A stretch of 25,113 nt of DNA from positions 1 through 25,113 of IMG/VR virus record IMGVR_UViG_3300018080_008435; one strand, 5' to 3'. The notes beneath the pieces were generated by a model that saw only the letters and a list, made by a program, of their open reading frames with translations, did not search any database and had not been told where the DNA came from. Shown piece by piece: positions 14,268 to 22,591 of the stretch (position 1 is the stretch's first letter; each line of letters opens with the position of its first letter). The position numbers and the translations under genes are program-made. The stretch is from a virus.

Positions 14268-15299
14268 ATGGCTACAGTAGAATCAATACAAGCAAGTGGT
14301 GGAGACTATACCACCCCACAGGCGTGGTTTGATGCTCATAAAGGCGACATAACCAGTGACGCAAACGCTCCATATATTGGGGAGATGGCGGCGGAAGATT
14401 TTACTACTGGATTAGTGGCTACTGATGTTAGCACAGTAACAGATAGCACGCATTATTTTCATCTTCGAGCCAAATCTGGTGCAGAATTTAAAGGGGATTT
14501 TGATGCAAGCTATCCTGTTATAAAAGCTCATGCCGGCTTCTCCAGCTCTGCTATTGAGTTAGGTGCTACTTTAAATTATACAAGAATAGAGCATATTGTT
14601 TGTGGTGAAGATGACTCCATGAACGTAGGTATATATATTGGGTCGGCGACACATTGTTTAATAGATAGTGTTGGTATTCATGATGTAACATATTCTGTGA
14701 ATGAGCAGTGGGGAACTGTGTCTGGTGGAATTCGTGTAGAAACAGCAGATTATACAGATATACGAAATTGTGTTGTGGGGGATTTTTCATCAGAAAATAC
14801 CAAAATTGATGGGGATGGGTATACGTTTGGTATATATGTTTATGATTCTGAAAATGTAACGGTTTATAACAACTCAATTCAAAACATGATTTCTATTGCA
14901 ACATATCCCTTTGCAGTGGGAATTGATTTAGGTCACTTAGTCGACCATGACACCGATATAGTAAAAAATAATGTTGTTGGAACTGTAACCGGAGGTAGTG
15001 CCCTGTGCTTCAGGTGGTCTGATGCTGTCCATGATTATAACGCTTCATCTGACTCAACGGCTACAGGGACAAACTCAATAACAGGTATAACCCCTGGTGA
15101 CGAATTTACAGATACAACCCCGGCTACACTGGACATACATTTAAAATCTGGAGCTTCCTGCAGAGGAGCGGCAGTAGATTTATCAGGGACATTTACGGAT
15201 GATATAGATGGAGAAACCAGAGATCAATGGGATATAGGTGCAGATGAATATGTAGTCCCAGCGGAGGCACATCCCCAAATTGTCATGATATCAGAATAA
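14268..15299 (+). CDS. Right-handed beta-helix protein, possible tailspike or surface fibre
   Basis: A 343-residue protein with no gap to the preceding stop. The opening (ATVESIQASGGDYTTPQAWFDAH) and the central run of short strands (IRVETADYTDIRNCVVGDF, FGIYVYDSENVTVYNNSI, DIVKNNVVGTVTGG) are typical of parallel beta-helix proteins; the end DDIDGETRDQWDIGADEY is a motif common in pectate-lyase-like surface proteins. It could bind or degrade host polysaccharide, but catalytic residues are not evident. Placement next to DUF2793 proteins suggests a virion component. Confidence 0.65.
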   Translation: MATVESIQASGGDYTTPQAWFDAHKGDITSDANAPYIGEMAAEDFTTGLVATDVSTVTDSTHYFHLRAKSGAEFKGDFDASYPVIKAHAGFSSSAIELGATLNYTRIEHIVCGEDDSMNVGIYIGSATHCLIDSVGIHDVTYSVNEQWGTVSGGIRVETADYTDIRNCVVGDFSSENTKIDGDGYTFGIYVYDSENVTVYNNSIQNMISIATYPFAVGIDLGHLVDHDTDIVKNNVVGTVTGGSALCFRWSDAVHDYNASSDSTATGTNSITGITPGDEFTDTTPATLDIHLKSGASCRGAAVDLSGTFTDDIDGETRDQWDIGADEYVVPAEAHPQIVMISE

Positions 15300-15313
15300 A
15301 AGAGGAGAGAAAA

Positions 15314-16687
15314 TTGAATATATTTAAATCAACTATAAATCATTTTAAGAAAACTATAGAAATCAAAGAATTAGAAATGACAAGAGAAATTGCTGAAATT
15401 CAGCATGATATAAACATTTTAATCTCTGGAGCAGTTGGAAATACGACTTATACGGGAAGCACTTACAAAACAGCTTCAGCGGCTATAAGTGAATTAGCCA
15501 AAAAGTATGATGGGTCTGCCGATTGGGGTAATCAGCAAGCAAGGAATATTATCGATTTAAGAGCCGCATTTATTATTGGACAAGGATTAAAAATTTCAAA
15601 AAAAGAAGAAAAATTTGATAAAGAATTAGAATTTATCAAAGACTTTATTGATTATAACGATTTAGATGAAGAAATGCCTCAAGAATTTGCGAAAGAAGCT
15701 GAAATTGAAGGCAGATTTTTATGCAGATTATTGCCGGACAAAGAAAAGAAAAATATCAATCTTCAGTTTATTTCTTACACGACAAATAATTACGAAATAA
15801 AAACAGATTCAAATGATTACAAAAAATATCTTGAGGCAAAATATACAAAGTCAAAAACATCGGAGAAAGTTATTTTAAAACCTGATGAATTTATATATAA
15901 AAAATTTGGCGGACGAACAAATAAGGTAAATGAAATAAAGCCAAAAACTGCGATGATTTTGGTTCAATTAGAAAATTTAGACAAAGCGCTTTGGGATTGG
16001 AGAAAAATCAATCATCTTTTTTCTGCACCGACACCATATTTTAAGACTGAAACAGAAGAAGAAGCAAAAAAATTATATGACCGGTTAAATGCGATTCATT
16101 GGAATATAGGGAAATTACTGGTTTCCAAATACGAGTATGTCCTTAAAGGAATTGAGGGAAGTGGTGGTATCGAATCTTTAGAAAAAGAAATTGTTACTTT
16201 GGCAAAAGTGATTTCCGGGGCAACTGGAATACCGGTCCACTTTTTAGGATTGCCCGATTTAATGAGTAATAGAGCTGTTTCAACTGATTTATTCGAGTTA
16301 ATTGTTGGCTCTACATCAAAAGAAAGACATGTCTGGGTAGGGTGCTATGAAGAAATATTCAATAAAGCAATTCGTATGGCAAACAAGGAATTTAAAAGGA
16401 ACTTTAACGAAAATAGTATCAATGTCGAAATTCCTTATGTTACTGCTCAGAAATTAAAGGAAATAGCCGAAATATGGTTCCCCTTGTATCAAGATAGAGC
16501 TATATCTTGGGAATTCTTTATCTCAAAGATTCCAGAAGCTGATGCAGATGAAATGAAAAGCCAATTAGAGAAAAAGGAAGAAGAAAGCGCAAAGAAGGTA
16601 TTAGAGAGTATCAAAAAAGCAGAAGAAGAAAGAAACAAAGAAAACGAAAACGAAAATAACGAAAATGAGGAAAACGAAAATGAATAA
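15314..16687 (+). CDS. Phage portal protein
   Basis: A 457-residue portal protein, the dodecameric ring through which DNA is packaged. Recognisable parts are the N-terminal region with GNQQARNIIDLRAAFIIGQGL, the central ENLDKALWDWRKINHLFSAPTPYFKTET, and the stem-like GATGIPVHFLGLPDLMSNRAVSTDLFELIVG. The C-terminus is an extremely acidic Asn/Glu repeat (about 440-457). It starts at TTG 15314 with AGGAG about 7 nt upstream; this rare start may tune its dose. It lies 5 kb from the terminase, separated by the surface block. Confidence 0.85.
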   Translation: MNIFKSTINHFKKTIEIKELEMTREIAEIQHDINILISGAVGNTTYTGSTYKTASAAISELAKKYDGSADWGNQQARNIIDLRAAFIIGQGLKISKKEEKFDKELEFIKDFIDYNDLDEEMPQEFAKEAEIEGRFLCRLLPDKEKKNINLQFISYTTNNYEIKTDSNDYKKYLEAKYTKSKTSEKVILKPDEFIYKKFGGRTNKVNEIKPKTAMILVQLENLDKALWDWRKINHLFSAPTPYFKTETEEEAKKLYDRLNAIHWNIGKLLVSKYEYVLKGIEGSGGIESLEKEIVTLAKVISGATGIPVHFLGLPDLMSNRAVSTDLFELIVGSTSKERHVWVGCYEEIFNKAIRMANKEFKRNFNENSINVEIPYVTAQKLKEIAEIWFPLYQDRAISWEFFISKIPEADADEMKSQLEKKEEESAKKVLESIKKAEEERNKENENENNENEENENE

Positions 16688-17798
16688 ATTATATTTTAAA
16701 GCAGAAATACAAAATATGGGTAAAGAGGAAATTCTTAAAATGATTGCCCCGGATACACTGGAAAGAATTAAAAAGACAGATAAAAGTCCTTTGATAAAAG
16801 TTTTCGCTGTAGGCCATGAAGGAGAAGCCCACGGGAAAATGATAGGGAAGGGGTTAGCAGTATTGAGATATCTTAAAAATGTCATTGTCGAATTAGCGCA
16901 AAAAATCAAAATTGGGCTTCAAATTTTCTATGATCACGCAGAGACTAATTTGCACGCCGGCAGGGAAATAATAGGCGAAGTTATCGGCAAATCATTACAG
17001 ATGATTGACGATAAACTTTATAGTCTGGCTGCGGTTTACATATATCCACAATATCGAACAATGCCATTAGATATTGCTTCAATCGAAGCGAATATCACCT
17101 TTGATACTAATTCAGAGGTATTAAGTATAGATGAGGTTTCCGGGATCGCTTTAGGTAATTCTAAAATTGCTCAGCCGGGATTCCCAGGGGCAAAACTATT
17201 AGGGGCATTGCAGGCTTTTGTTAAGAAAGGAGAAGGTGACAAAATGACGTTAAAAGAAATTCAGGAAGCAATAAAAGAAGGTAATTATAAAATTGAGGAC
17301 GTTTTTACTGACGAGGAAATTGGTAGCCATCCAAAAGTTAAAGAGTTAGAGAAAAAACACAAAGACGAACAGGAGCACGCTAAAAGAGTAGAGAAGAAAT
17401 ACGGAGAGGAAAGAGAAGCCCATCTGGCAACACAAAAAGAAAACGACACATTAAAAGAAAGTAACAAAAAGCTGAACGAAATCAAAAACAAAACGTCTGT
17501 AAATAGCTTATTTGAAAAAGAGGTAAAGGACAGGAAATTGAACGAAAAGGAGACTGCTTTTATAAAGAAAAACCTTGATAAATTCACTTCCGGAAAAGAG
17601 GGGGATGAATTAGACAGGGAATTTTCCGATTTTATGGATAAGCAGGTTGATGAATTCGGAGAAGTTAAAAAAATCGTAATGGGTGAAAAAGATAATGATA
17701 AGGATAAAGATACGAAGAAAAAAGGAGAAGGTGCGGATGATAAGGATAAAGATAAAGACGATTTAACCAATCCAGAAAATAACGATTTTATACCATAA
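16680..17798 (+). CDS. Head maturation protease/scaffold candidate
   Basis: A 372-residue protein between portal and capsid genes. The N-terminal ~190 residues form a globular domain (VFAVGHEGEAHGK, FYDHAETNLHAGREIIGEVIG, LDIASIEANITFD, GIALGNSKIAQPGFPGA) that I read as a probable prohead protease from its position and its His/Ser-containing segments; no family is certain. The C-terminal half is a charged coiled coil with a Lys/Asp repeat tail, as in scaffolds. I chose ATG 16680, overlapping the portal stop; an ATG at 16665 is also in frame. An internal strong start at 17244 separates the two halves. Confidence 0.65.
   Translation: MNKLYFKAEIQNMGKEEILKMIAPDTLERIKKTDKSPLIKVFAVGHEGEAHGKMIGKGLAVLRYLKNVIVELAQKIKIGLQIFYDHAETNLHAGREIIGEVIGKSLQMIDDKLYSLAAVYIYPQYRTMPLDIASIEANITFDTNSEVLSIDEVSGIALGNSKIAQPGFPGAKLLGALQAFVKKGEGDKMTLKEIQEAIKEGNYKIEDVFTDEEIGSHPKVKELEKKHKDEQEHAKRVEKKYGEEREAHLATQKENDTLKESNKKLNEIKNKTSVNSLFEKEVKDRKLNEKETAFIKKNLDKFTSGKEGDELDREFSDFMDKQVDEFGEVKKIVMGEKDNDKDKDTKKKGEGADDKDKDKDDLTNPENNDFIP
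17244..17798 (+). CDS. Scaffold protein from an in-frame internal start
   Basis: Within the preceding gene, AAAGGAGAAGGTGAC (17226-17240) stands before an in-frame ATG at 17244, giving a 184-residue product beginning MTLKEIQEAIKEGNYKIED. It would be mainly coiled coil (about residues 30-90) with an acidic/basic tail of KD repeats, the composition of an internal scaffold. The layout copies the lambda C/Nu3 arrangement, in which protease-scaffold fusion and free scaffold share one frame. The ribosome site is seen; the separate product is inferred. Confidence 0.5.
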   Translation: MTLKEIQEAIKEGNYKIEDVFTDEEIGSHPKVKELEKKHKDEQEHAKRVEKKYGEEREAHLATQKENDTLKESNKKLNEIKNKTSVNSLFEKEVKDRKLNEKETAFIKKNLDKFTSGKEGDELDREFSDFMDKQVDEFGEVKKIVMGEKDNDKDKDTKKKGEGADDKDKDKDDLTNPENNDFIP

Positions 17799-17846
17799 GA
17801 TTTTAAATCTCATTTCCGGGACGGAAATAAAAAAAGATTTAAAATC
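17799..17846 (+). promoter_or_regulatory. Stem-loop with GGGAC loop before the capsid genes
   Basis: GATTTTAAATCT (17799-17810) pairs perfectly with AGATTTAAAATC (17835-17846), 12 bp. Nested within it, ATTTCC (17812-17817) pairs with GGAAAT (17823-17828) around the loop GGGAC. It begins right after the scaffold stop codon. No T-run follows, so termination is unlikely; mRNA stabilisation or a protein-binding site fits better. Confidence 0.5.
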
Positions 17847-17857
17847 AAGTGGTTAGA

Positions 17858-17874
17858 TTCTCCGGGATGGAGAA
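17858..17874 (+). promoter_or_regulatory. Second stem-loop with GGGAT loop
   Basis: TTCTCC (17858-17863) pairs with GGAGAA (17869-17874) around GGGAT. It repeats the apical pattern CC-GGGAY-GG of the hairpin just upstream, although the outer stem bases differ. Lies 37 nt before the start of the DUF2190 gene. Confidence 0.45.
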
Positions 17875-17911
17875 GGATATAAACATAAACCAATAAAAAG
17901 GAGATAAAAAA

Positions 17912-18271
17912 ATGAGTGCAACTAATTTAAAAATCAGAAGCGATAATTGGCGCTCTGTAGAAGTTACTTTGGGTGCTACTAAAGTTGCCGGGGCCATGGA
18001 TAAAATTGAAGATTTGGTCGGTGTATATATGGAAGGCGGCGATAGTGGTGATGAAGTGGCTTTTTGCTACGACTGCGAAAAAATCACATTGCCGAAGTCA
18101 GTAGATACTGGGGACGTCTTTGCTAAGGGTGATAAGGTCTATTTTGACAACAGTGCAAAGAAACTCACTGCGACTTCAGGTGGTAATACTTTATGTGGCC
18201 GGGCATTGGAAGCGGTTATCGCAAGTGATACGGAAGTATTGGTTGATTTTAAAGGGAACATCGAGGCTTAA
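17912..18271 (+). CDS. DUF2190-type capsid decoration/stabilising protein
   Basis: A 119-residue protein of the DUF2190 type, with a beta-rich sequence and the recognisable SGDEVAFCYDCEKITLPKS and GDKVYFDNSAKKLTATSGG..LCGRALEA segments, ending in VLVDFKGN. Such proteins commonly precede the major capsid gene and stabilise the head. AAGGAG is placed eight nt before ATG. The location between scaffold and capsid genes agrees. Confidence 0.8.
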   Translation: MSATNLKIRSDNWRSVEVTLGATKVAGAMDKIEDLVGVYMEGGDSGDEVAFCYDCEKITLPKSVDTGDVFAKGDKVYFDNSAKKLTATSGGNTLCGRALEAVIASDTEVLVDFKGNIEA

Positions 18272-18322
18272 AATTTAGCACGATTCAACACACAGGTTAA
18301 CAATTACAAAGGAGAATGAACA

Positions 18323-19315
18323 ATGAAAGGCAAAATAATTAAAGATTGGACTAAGGTTGATTTGAACAGTCCGGAAAGCTGGAAGAAGATAACCGGAGCG
18401 ATTAATCACTTCTTTAGACTTCCAGAAGATGCCAAATTCAAGGCCGCAATGCAGATGTTTGCGATGAAAGGGGATTTTCCGGATAATGTCTTGCAGATTT
18501 TAGAGAAATACCATGCTATACCTGATTATGATTTGGGCTACGAACAAATTTTTGACATCAGGGATTTCACCGGGACCAATGAATCGGGCTTTAAAATTCT
18601 TGATGTTGAAAGCGGTTTGACTTTTGCGAAAGTGAAATCAGGCGACAAAGCTAAAGTATTTAAGTTTGAAGGTGCGGTAACTTCGGTTACTTTTGATAGA
18701 TATGGCGGTGCTTTGGGCTGGGATAGAGAATTAATGGATGATAGGCAGTATTGGACATTAGAGGATAATGCTATTGCTTTCAGAAATAAGGCCTATTCTT
18801 CCAGGGCAGAGTCTTTTTACGACCTGATTGAGGCCTTAGGAGCTGGATATAATCTTGCATGGCAAAATCCTACTCCTGCTGGTTTGGCGAATACTGACGC
18901 GCAATATACAGCTTCCAGAGATGCCAATACGATAAATAAGGCTTGTGAGGAGATTCTTCTGGCATTAAAAGATAAGGGAATGGGTGTAACTGCTAATAGT
19001 GAATTTATCGTTTTAGTGCCTATTCAGCTTAAAGGAAGGATTCAGGCCGCTTTAACTAAGTTAAACCAGCCGGTAGTTGGGGCAACCAAACAGACTTATT
19101 ACAACGTGAAACCGGTATATACATTGATGTTAGATACTACAAATGTATATTATGTAATTATGCCTAAAAAGAAACTTAAAGGCGGTTACAGAATGGATTT
19201 AACTCTATATTCACAGTTTGACATCTTGGCTTATTCAGATACTGTTGCCGGGTGGATGAGATATGGTGGGGCGATTGGTGAAAGCGATCAGTTGCGTAGA
19301 TGTGCAACTGCCTAA
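18323..19315 (+). CDS. Major capsid protein
   Basis: A 330-residue protein, the probable HK97-fold shell protein. Support comes from place (after portal, scaffold, DUF2190), length, and features such as VTFDRYGGALGWDRELMDDRQYWTLEDNAIAFRNKAYSSRAESFYDLI, where a long helix follows the strand-rich region, and the late ILVAL/VPIQLKGRIQAAL region typical of the A-domain. AAGGAG occurs before ATG. No separate N-terminal delta domain is obvious; the scaffold is encoded upstream. Confidence 0.8.
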   Translation: MKGKIIKDWTKVDLNSPESWKKITGAINHFFRLPEDAKFKAAMQMFAMKGDFPDNVLQILEKYHAIPDYDLGYEQIFDIRDFTGTNESGFKILDVESGLTFAKVKSGDKAKVFKFEGAVTSVTFDRYGGALGWDRELMDDRQYWTLEDNAIAFRNKAYSSRAESFYDLIEALGAGYNLAWQNPTPAGLANTDAQYTASRDANTINKACEEILLALKDKGMGVTANSEFIVLVPIQLKGRIQAALTKLNQPVVGATKQTYYNVKPVYTLMLDTTNVYYVIMPKKKLKGGYRMDLTLYSQFDILAYSDTVAGWMRYGGAIGESDQLRRCATA

Positions 19316-19330
19316 GATAACAATGGAAAA

Positions 19331-19361
19331 AGGGGGTGAGGCTTTTCTTACCTCACCCCTT
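19331..19361 (+). terminator. Strong hairpin after the capsid gene, possible partial terminator
   Basis: AGGGGGTGAGG (19331-19341) pairs with CCTCACCCCTT (19351-19361), 11 bp with one G-T, loop of 9. The following bases (CACCTTAAAA) contain no real T-run, so it may be a leaky terminator or an mRNA end stabiliser. The stem also hides an SD-like GGGGGTGAGG and a GTG. Confidence 0.45.
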
Positions 19362-19380
19362 CACCTTAAAAAGGGTTGAA

Positions 19381-22011
19381 ATGGGCGAAGTAATTTTGAT
19401 GTCAGATTTAAAAAGACGGAAAGCTGAGCGAAAAGCCAGAGAGCATATAGGCATAAAGCCAGAGATGTTATGGGAAGTATTGCCTAATAATTCTTGGAAA
19501 GGACAACGATGTTTTATCATCGGTGGCGGTTTTTCTCTTAATAGATTTGATTATTCTTTATTAAAGGACGATTTGACTATTGGTATAAATCGTGCATTTG
19601 AGAAGTTTAATCCAACTATATCTTTTTTTTCGGATACGAGATTTTGGGGGTGGTTAGAACAAGGACATTTTGGGGAAGGGACAAAAGAGAAGTTTAAAAG
19701 TCAAAAAATCAAGGTTGCATTTAATTATATTGATTTTCCCTATCCGGACGGAGTTTTGAAAGTAAACGAATATCAAAATGATTATATTAGTTTTGATTTA
19801 AATAATGGGATTATGTTGGGTGATAACTCTGGGTTTGCCGCTTTAAATTTGGCGATATGCTTGGGGGCTAATCCGATATATCTTTTAGGGTTTGATATGA
19901 AAAATATTAATGGCCGGGCTAATTGGCATGAGGGATATCCAGAAAAGGCCCCGGGGAATATCTATGATTTATATCTTAAGCATTTTGAAAGAAATGCCGG
20001 ATTAATTAAAGAAAGAGGATTTAAGGTTATTAATTTAAACCCCAAAAGCGAACTTAAATGTTTTGAATTTGGAAATATTGAAGATGTTTTCAAAGAAGAA
20101 AAAAAACCGTTATACATGGAAGGCTATGCCGGCATTGGCGATAATTTTTGGCAGAGGCCATTTATAAAAGAAATATGTAAAGATAATGTTTTATATCTGA
20201 TGACTTTTACTCCCCAGATATATTGGGATATACCTAATCTTAAATTCATACGGACGCCTTATCCTAATTTCGATAGCCATAATAAAATAGCAGATAGATT
20301 ATCGAAAACTGTATGGTCTAAATTACCGGACAATTTCACTACTTTAAAAAAACCTTCTTATTGGCTTGGCTTTAAATATGGATTAACTATATCGGACCAA
20401 TTCGAAAGTTTATTCAAAATAACCGATTATGATTTTTCGTTTCCAGTTAAAGAGGAATGGATAGATAGAGCCAGGGAGATATTAAGCAAATTATATATTG
20501 GGAATAGGAAAATATGTATTATCAGATTCCCGGTTAATAGAAAGGAATGGAAATGCCCGGCCAGAGAACCAAAGCCTGAGTATTTACAGATGTTAGTTGA
20601 TAGATATAAAGATGAATATTACTTTATATCTCTTGCGGAAATGTCATCTAATAATGAATATTTTATCGAAGAACCCCAGAATATAGATAAAGCGTTTCAT
20701 AAAGGAGAGCTTTCTTTGGGAGATATTTTCGGGCTTGTAAAATTAGCTGATATGGTTATTGCTGGAAATTGTTTTTTGCTTCCTATGGCCTTGGCTATTG
20801 GAACAAAGACTTTTGCGATATTCGGGGGTTGTCAACACCCGGAATTGTTTCTTGATAAGCGAATGGATTTGTCTAATTTTGCTTATGTCCTGCCGGAGCC
20901 TTTTTGTAATTGTTTGAACCCCGGGCATGACTGCAAAAAAGACATTTCGGAAGGGAAAATAATAACCGCTTTTGAAAATTTGAAATCAAAGGATACTAAG
21001 TCTCGTTTTGATTATACCGGACTTGTAGATTTGACCGGCACTTATACAAAGGAGAATTTATTAATATATAAGGTCGGCCGCATATATCATCAAGGTTTTA
21101 AAAATAATGAGTATCTGAATGCAAAATATAATCTTATTTTTGAAATGAATATAGAAGATATTGAAAATTATATTAAAGATTATGATATAAAGGCCGTGAT
21201 AAGCGTTGATTATCCACCGGAAAGAGTGAAGGATATATGCAAAAGACAGAATGTTAATTATTTGTTTTGTGAAGCATTTCTGGGGCAAGAATGTGTTTTT
21301 GATAGAATCGGGGCTCATTTTTCGCCTTATAATGAAATAAAAGAATTTGTTGAAAAAACACCAATGCTTAAAAGCCCTAATATCCCTACTTGGACAAAAG
21401 TAAAACAACCTAAAATAATTACCAAAAGGGAAATGTATCGTAAATATGGGCTAAATAATGCCGATAAATATATTATCATTTTAGGACAGGAAATAGACGA
21501 TAAAAGTTTAATTTTTAGTAAAAACGAAAATGTAAGGAATTTTCAAGATTATATTAATCTAATTGTAATGAATAATCTGGATATTAGATTTTTATTTAAA
21601 CCTCATCCGGTATATAAAACTATCAAGGCTCATAAATCAAAATGTATGGATTTCGTTTATAATTATAAAAATGTGATTGTGATAGACGAAAATATACAGT
21701 CTTTATTCAATATTTTTACTCATTTTACCGCTTTTAGCTCAACGACTATATTTGAAGGGCTGATGAAAAATAAAAAATTTGCTACGGTAGGATATCATTT
21801 TTGCGATGACGATAGATTAGTTTTGCAATTAAGAAAAGAGGAGAATGCTAAAAATCTATATAGAAAAATATCTGAATTTGAAATAAACCAGGAAATCAGA
21901 AATAGATACATTTATTTTTTATGTAATTATTATTCAATCCCAATGGAAGATAAAAAATTGGTTGATAGGCTGGAAATGGATTCAACCGAATATTACAGAA
22001 GGGGGTATTAG
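19381..22011 (+). CDS. Multidomain glycosyltransferase-like protein (DUF115 + GT9-like + capsule-GT-like)
   Basis: An 876-residue protein with three apparent units. Residues about 40-240 resemble DUF115/MAF-type sugar-transfer accessory domains (FIIGGGFSLNRFDYSLL, IGINRAF, GDNSGFAALNLAICLGANPIYLLGFDM). Residues about 370-530 resemble heptosyltransferase-type GT9 (RKICIIRFPVN; IAGNCFLLPMALAIGTKTFAIFG). Residues about 570-840 resemble a capsule/glycerophosphate GT-B domain (FLFKPHPVYKT near 738, AFSSTTIFEGLMKNK near 784). I chose ATG 19381 with AAGGG five nt upstream; the longer reading from 19336 starts inside a hairpin. It interrupts the capsid-to-connector gene order, and is followed by two methyltransferases. 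Confidence 0.7.
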   Translation: MGEVILMSDLKRRKAERKAREHIGIKPEMLWEVLPNNSWKGQRCFIIGGGFSLNRFDYSLLKDDLTIGINRAFEKFNPTISFFSDTRFWGWLEQGHFGEGTKEKFKSQKIKVAFNYIDFPYPDGVLKVNEYQNDYISFDLNNGIMLGDNSGFAALNLAICLGANPIYLLGFDMKNINGRANWHEGYPEKAPGNIYDLYLKHFERNAGLIKERGFKVINLNPKSELKCFEFGNIEDVFKEEKKPLYMEGYAGIGDNFWQRPFIKEICKDNVLYLMTFTPQIYWDIPNLKFIRTPYPNFDSHNKIADRLSKTVWSKLPDNFTTLKKPSYWLGFKYGLTISDQFESLFKITDYDFSFPVKEEWIDRAREILSKLYIGNRKICIIRFPVNRKEWKCPAREPKPEYLQMLVDRYKDEYYFISLAEMSSNNEYFIEEPQNIDKAFHKGELSLGDIFGLVKLADMVIAGNCFLLPMALAIGTKTFAIFGGCQHPELFLDKRMDLSNFAYVLPEPFCNCLNPGHDCKKDISEGKIITAFENLKSKDTKSRFDYTGLVDLTGTYTKENLLIYKVGRIYHQGFKNNEYLNAKYNLIFEMNIEDIENYIKDYDIKAVISVDYPPERVKDICKRQNVNYLFCEAFLGQECVFDRIGAHFSPYNEIKEFVEKTPMLKSPNIPTWTKVKQPKIITKREMYRKYGLNNADKYIIILGQEIDDKSLIFSKNENVRNFQDYINLIVMNNLDIRFLFKPHPVYKTIKAHKSKCMDFVYNYKNVIVIDENIQSLFNIFTHFTAFSSTTIFEGLMKNKKFATVGYHFCDDDRLVLQLRKEENAKNLYRKISEFEINQEIRNRYIYFLCNYYSIPMEDKKLVDRLEMDSTEYYRRGY

Positions 22012-22012
22012 T

Positions 22013-22591
22013 ATGGCACTCGTATTAAGAAAGTCTCAAGAATTTGTTAAAGCTCACACCAAAGGAAATTTGATTATGGCGGAAGTGGGAGTATTTCAGG
22101 GGGGGAATGCTTTAAGAATGTTAAGTTTAGGAGCCGAAAAATTATTTTTGGTTGATCCTTATTTGGCGTATAAACAATTCAATCAACCTGATTATACATA
22201 TAATCAAAAGCAATTAGATGAAGCATTATTAGTGATGCTGGGAAGATTAAGGCCGTGTATAAATAAAACAACAATTATTTTACAATATTCAGTTATTGCG
22301 GCAACATTATTCCCTGACAAATATTTTGATTTTGTTTATTTAGATGGGGATCATTCTTATAAATCAGTAATGGATGACTTAATTGCTTGGTATCCTAAAG
22401 TAAAAATTGGCGGATTTTTAGGTGGACATGATTTTGTTACGCCTGATGAAGCAAAGGCATGCAGGGAATTTGCTGAAAAAAAGAAACTTGATTTAAAATA
22501 TTGGGTTGATCCAAAAGATTACAAACCCATAGATTTTAAAGAAGGTGTAACTTTAGATGGAGATAAAGACTGGATAATGATAATAAGATGA
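22013..22591 (+). CDS. SAM-dependent methyltransferase (Methyltransf_24-like)
   Basis: A 192-residue class I methyltransferase: AEVGVFQGGNALRML (SAM motif, about 24-38), LFLVDPYLAYK (acidic residue), FDFVYLDGDHSYKSVMDDL (about 104-122) and GGFLGGHDF. It shares the D-G-x-H-x-Y organisation with the gene at 11473. Start ATG 22013 is preceded by AGAAGGGGG overlapping the glycosyltransferase stop; an in-frame ATG at 21962 is less likely. The downstream gene is coupled by ATGA. Sugar O-methylation is a reasonable but unproven role. Confidence 0.75.
   Translation: MALVLRKSQEFVKAHTKGNLIMAEVGVFQGGNALRMLSLGAEKLFLVDPYLAYKQFNQPDYTYNQKQLDEALLVMLGRLRPCINKTTIILQYSVIAATLFPDKYFDFVYLDGDHSYKSVMDDLIAWYPKVKIGGFLGGHDFVTPDEAKACREFAEKKKLDLKYWVDPKDYKPIDFKEGVTLDGDKDWIMIIR

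Noticed and set aside
17285-17770. 161-codon minus-strand reading frame rich in Ser and Leu
   Set aside because: Complement of the Lys/Glu-rich scaffold region; purine-rich plus strand removes stops from the other strand.
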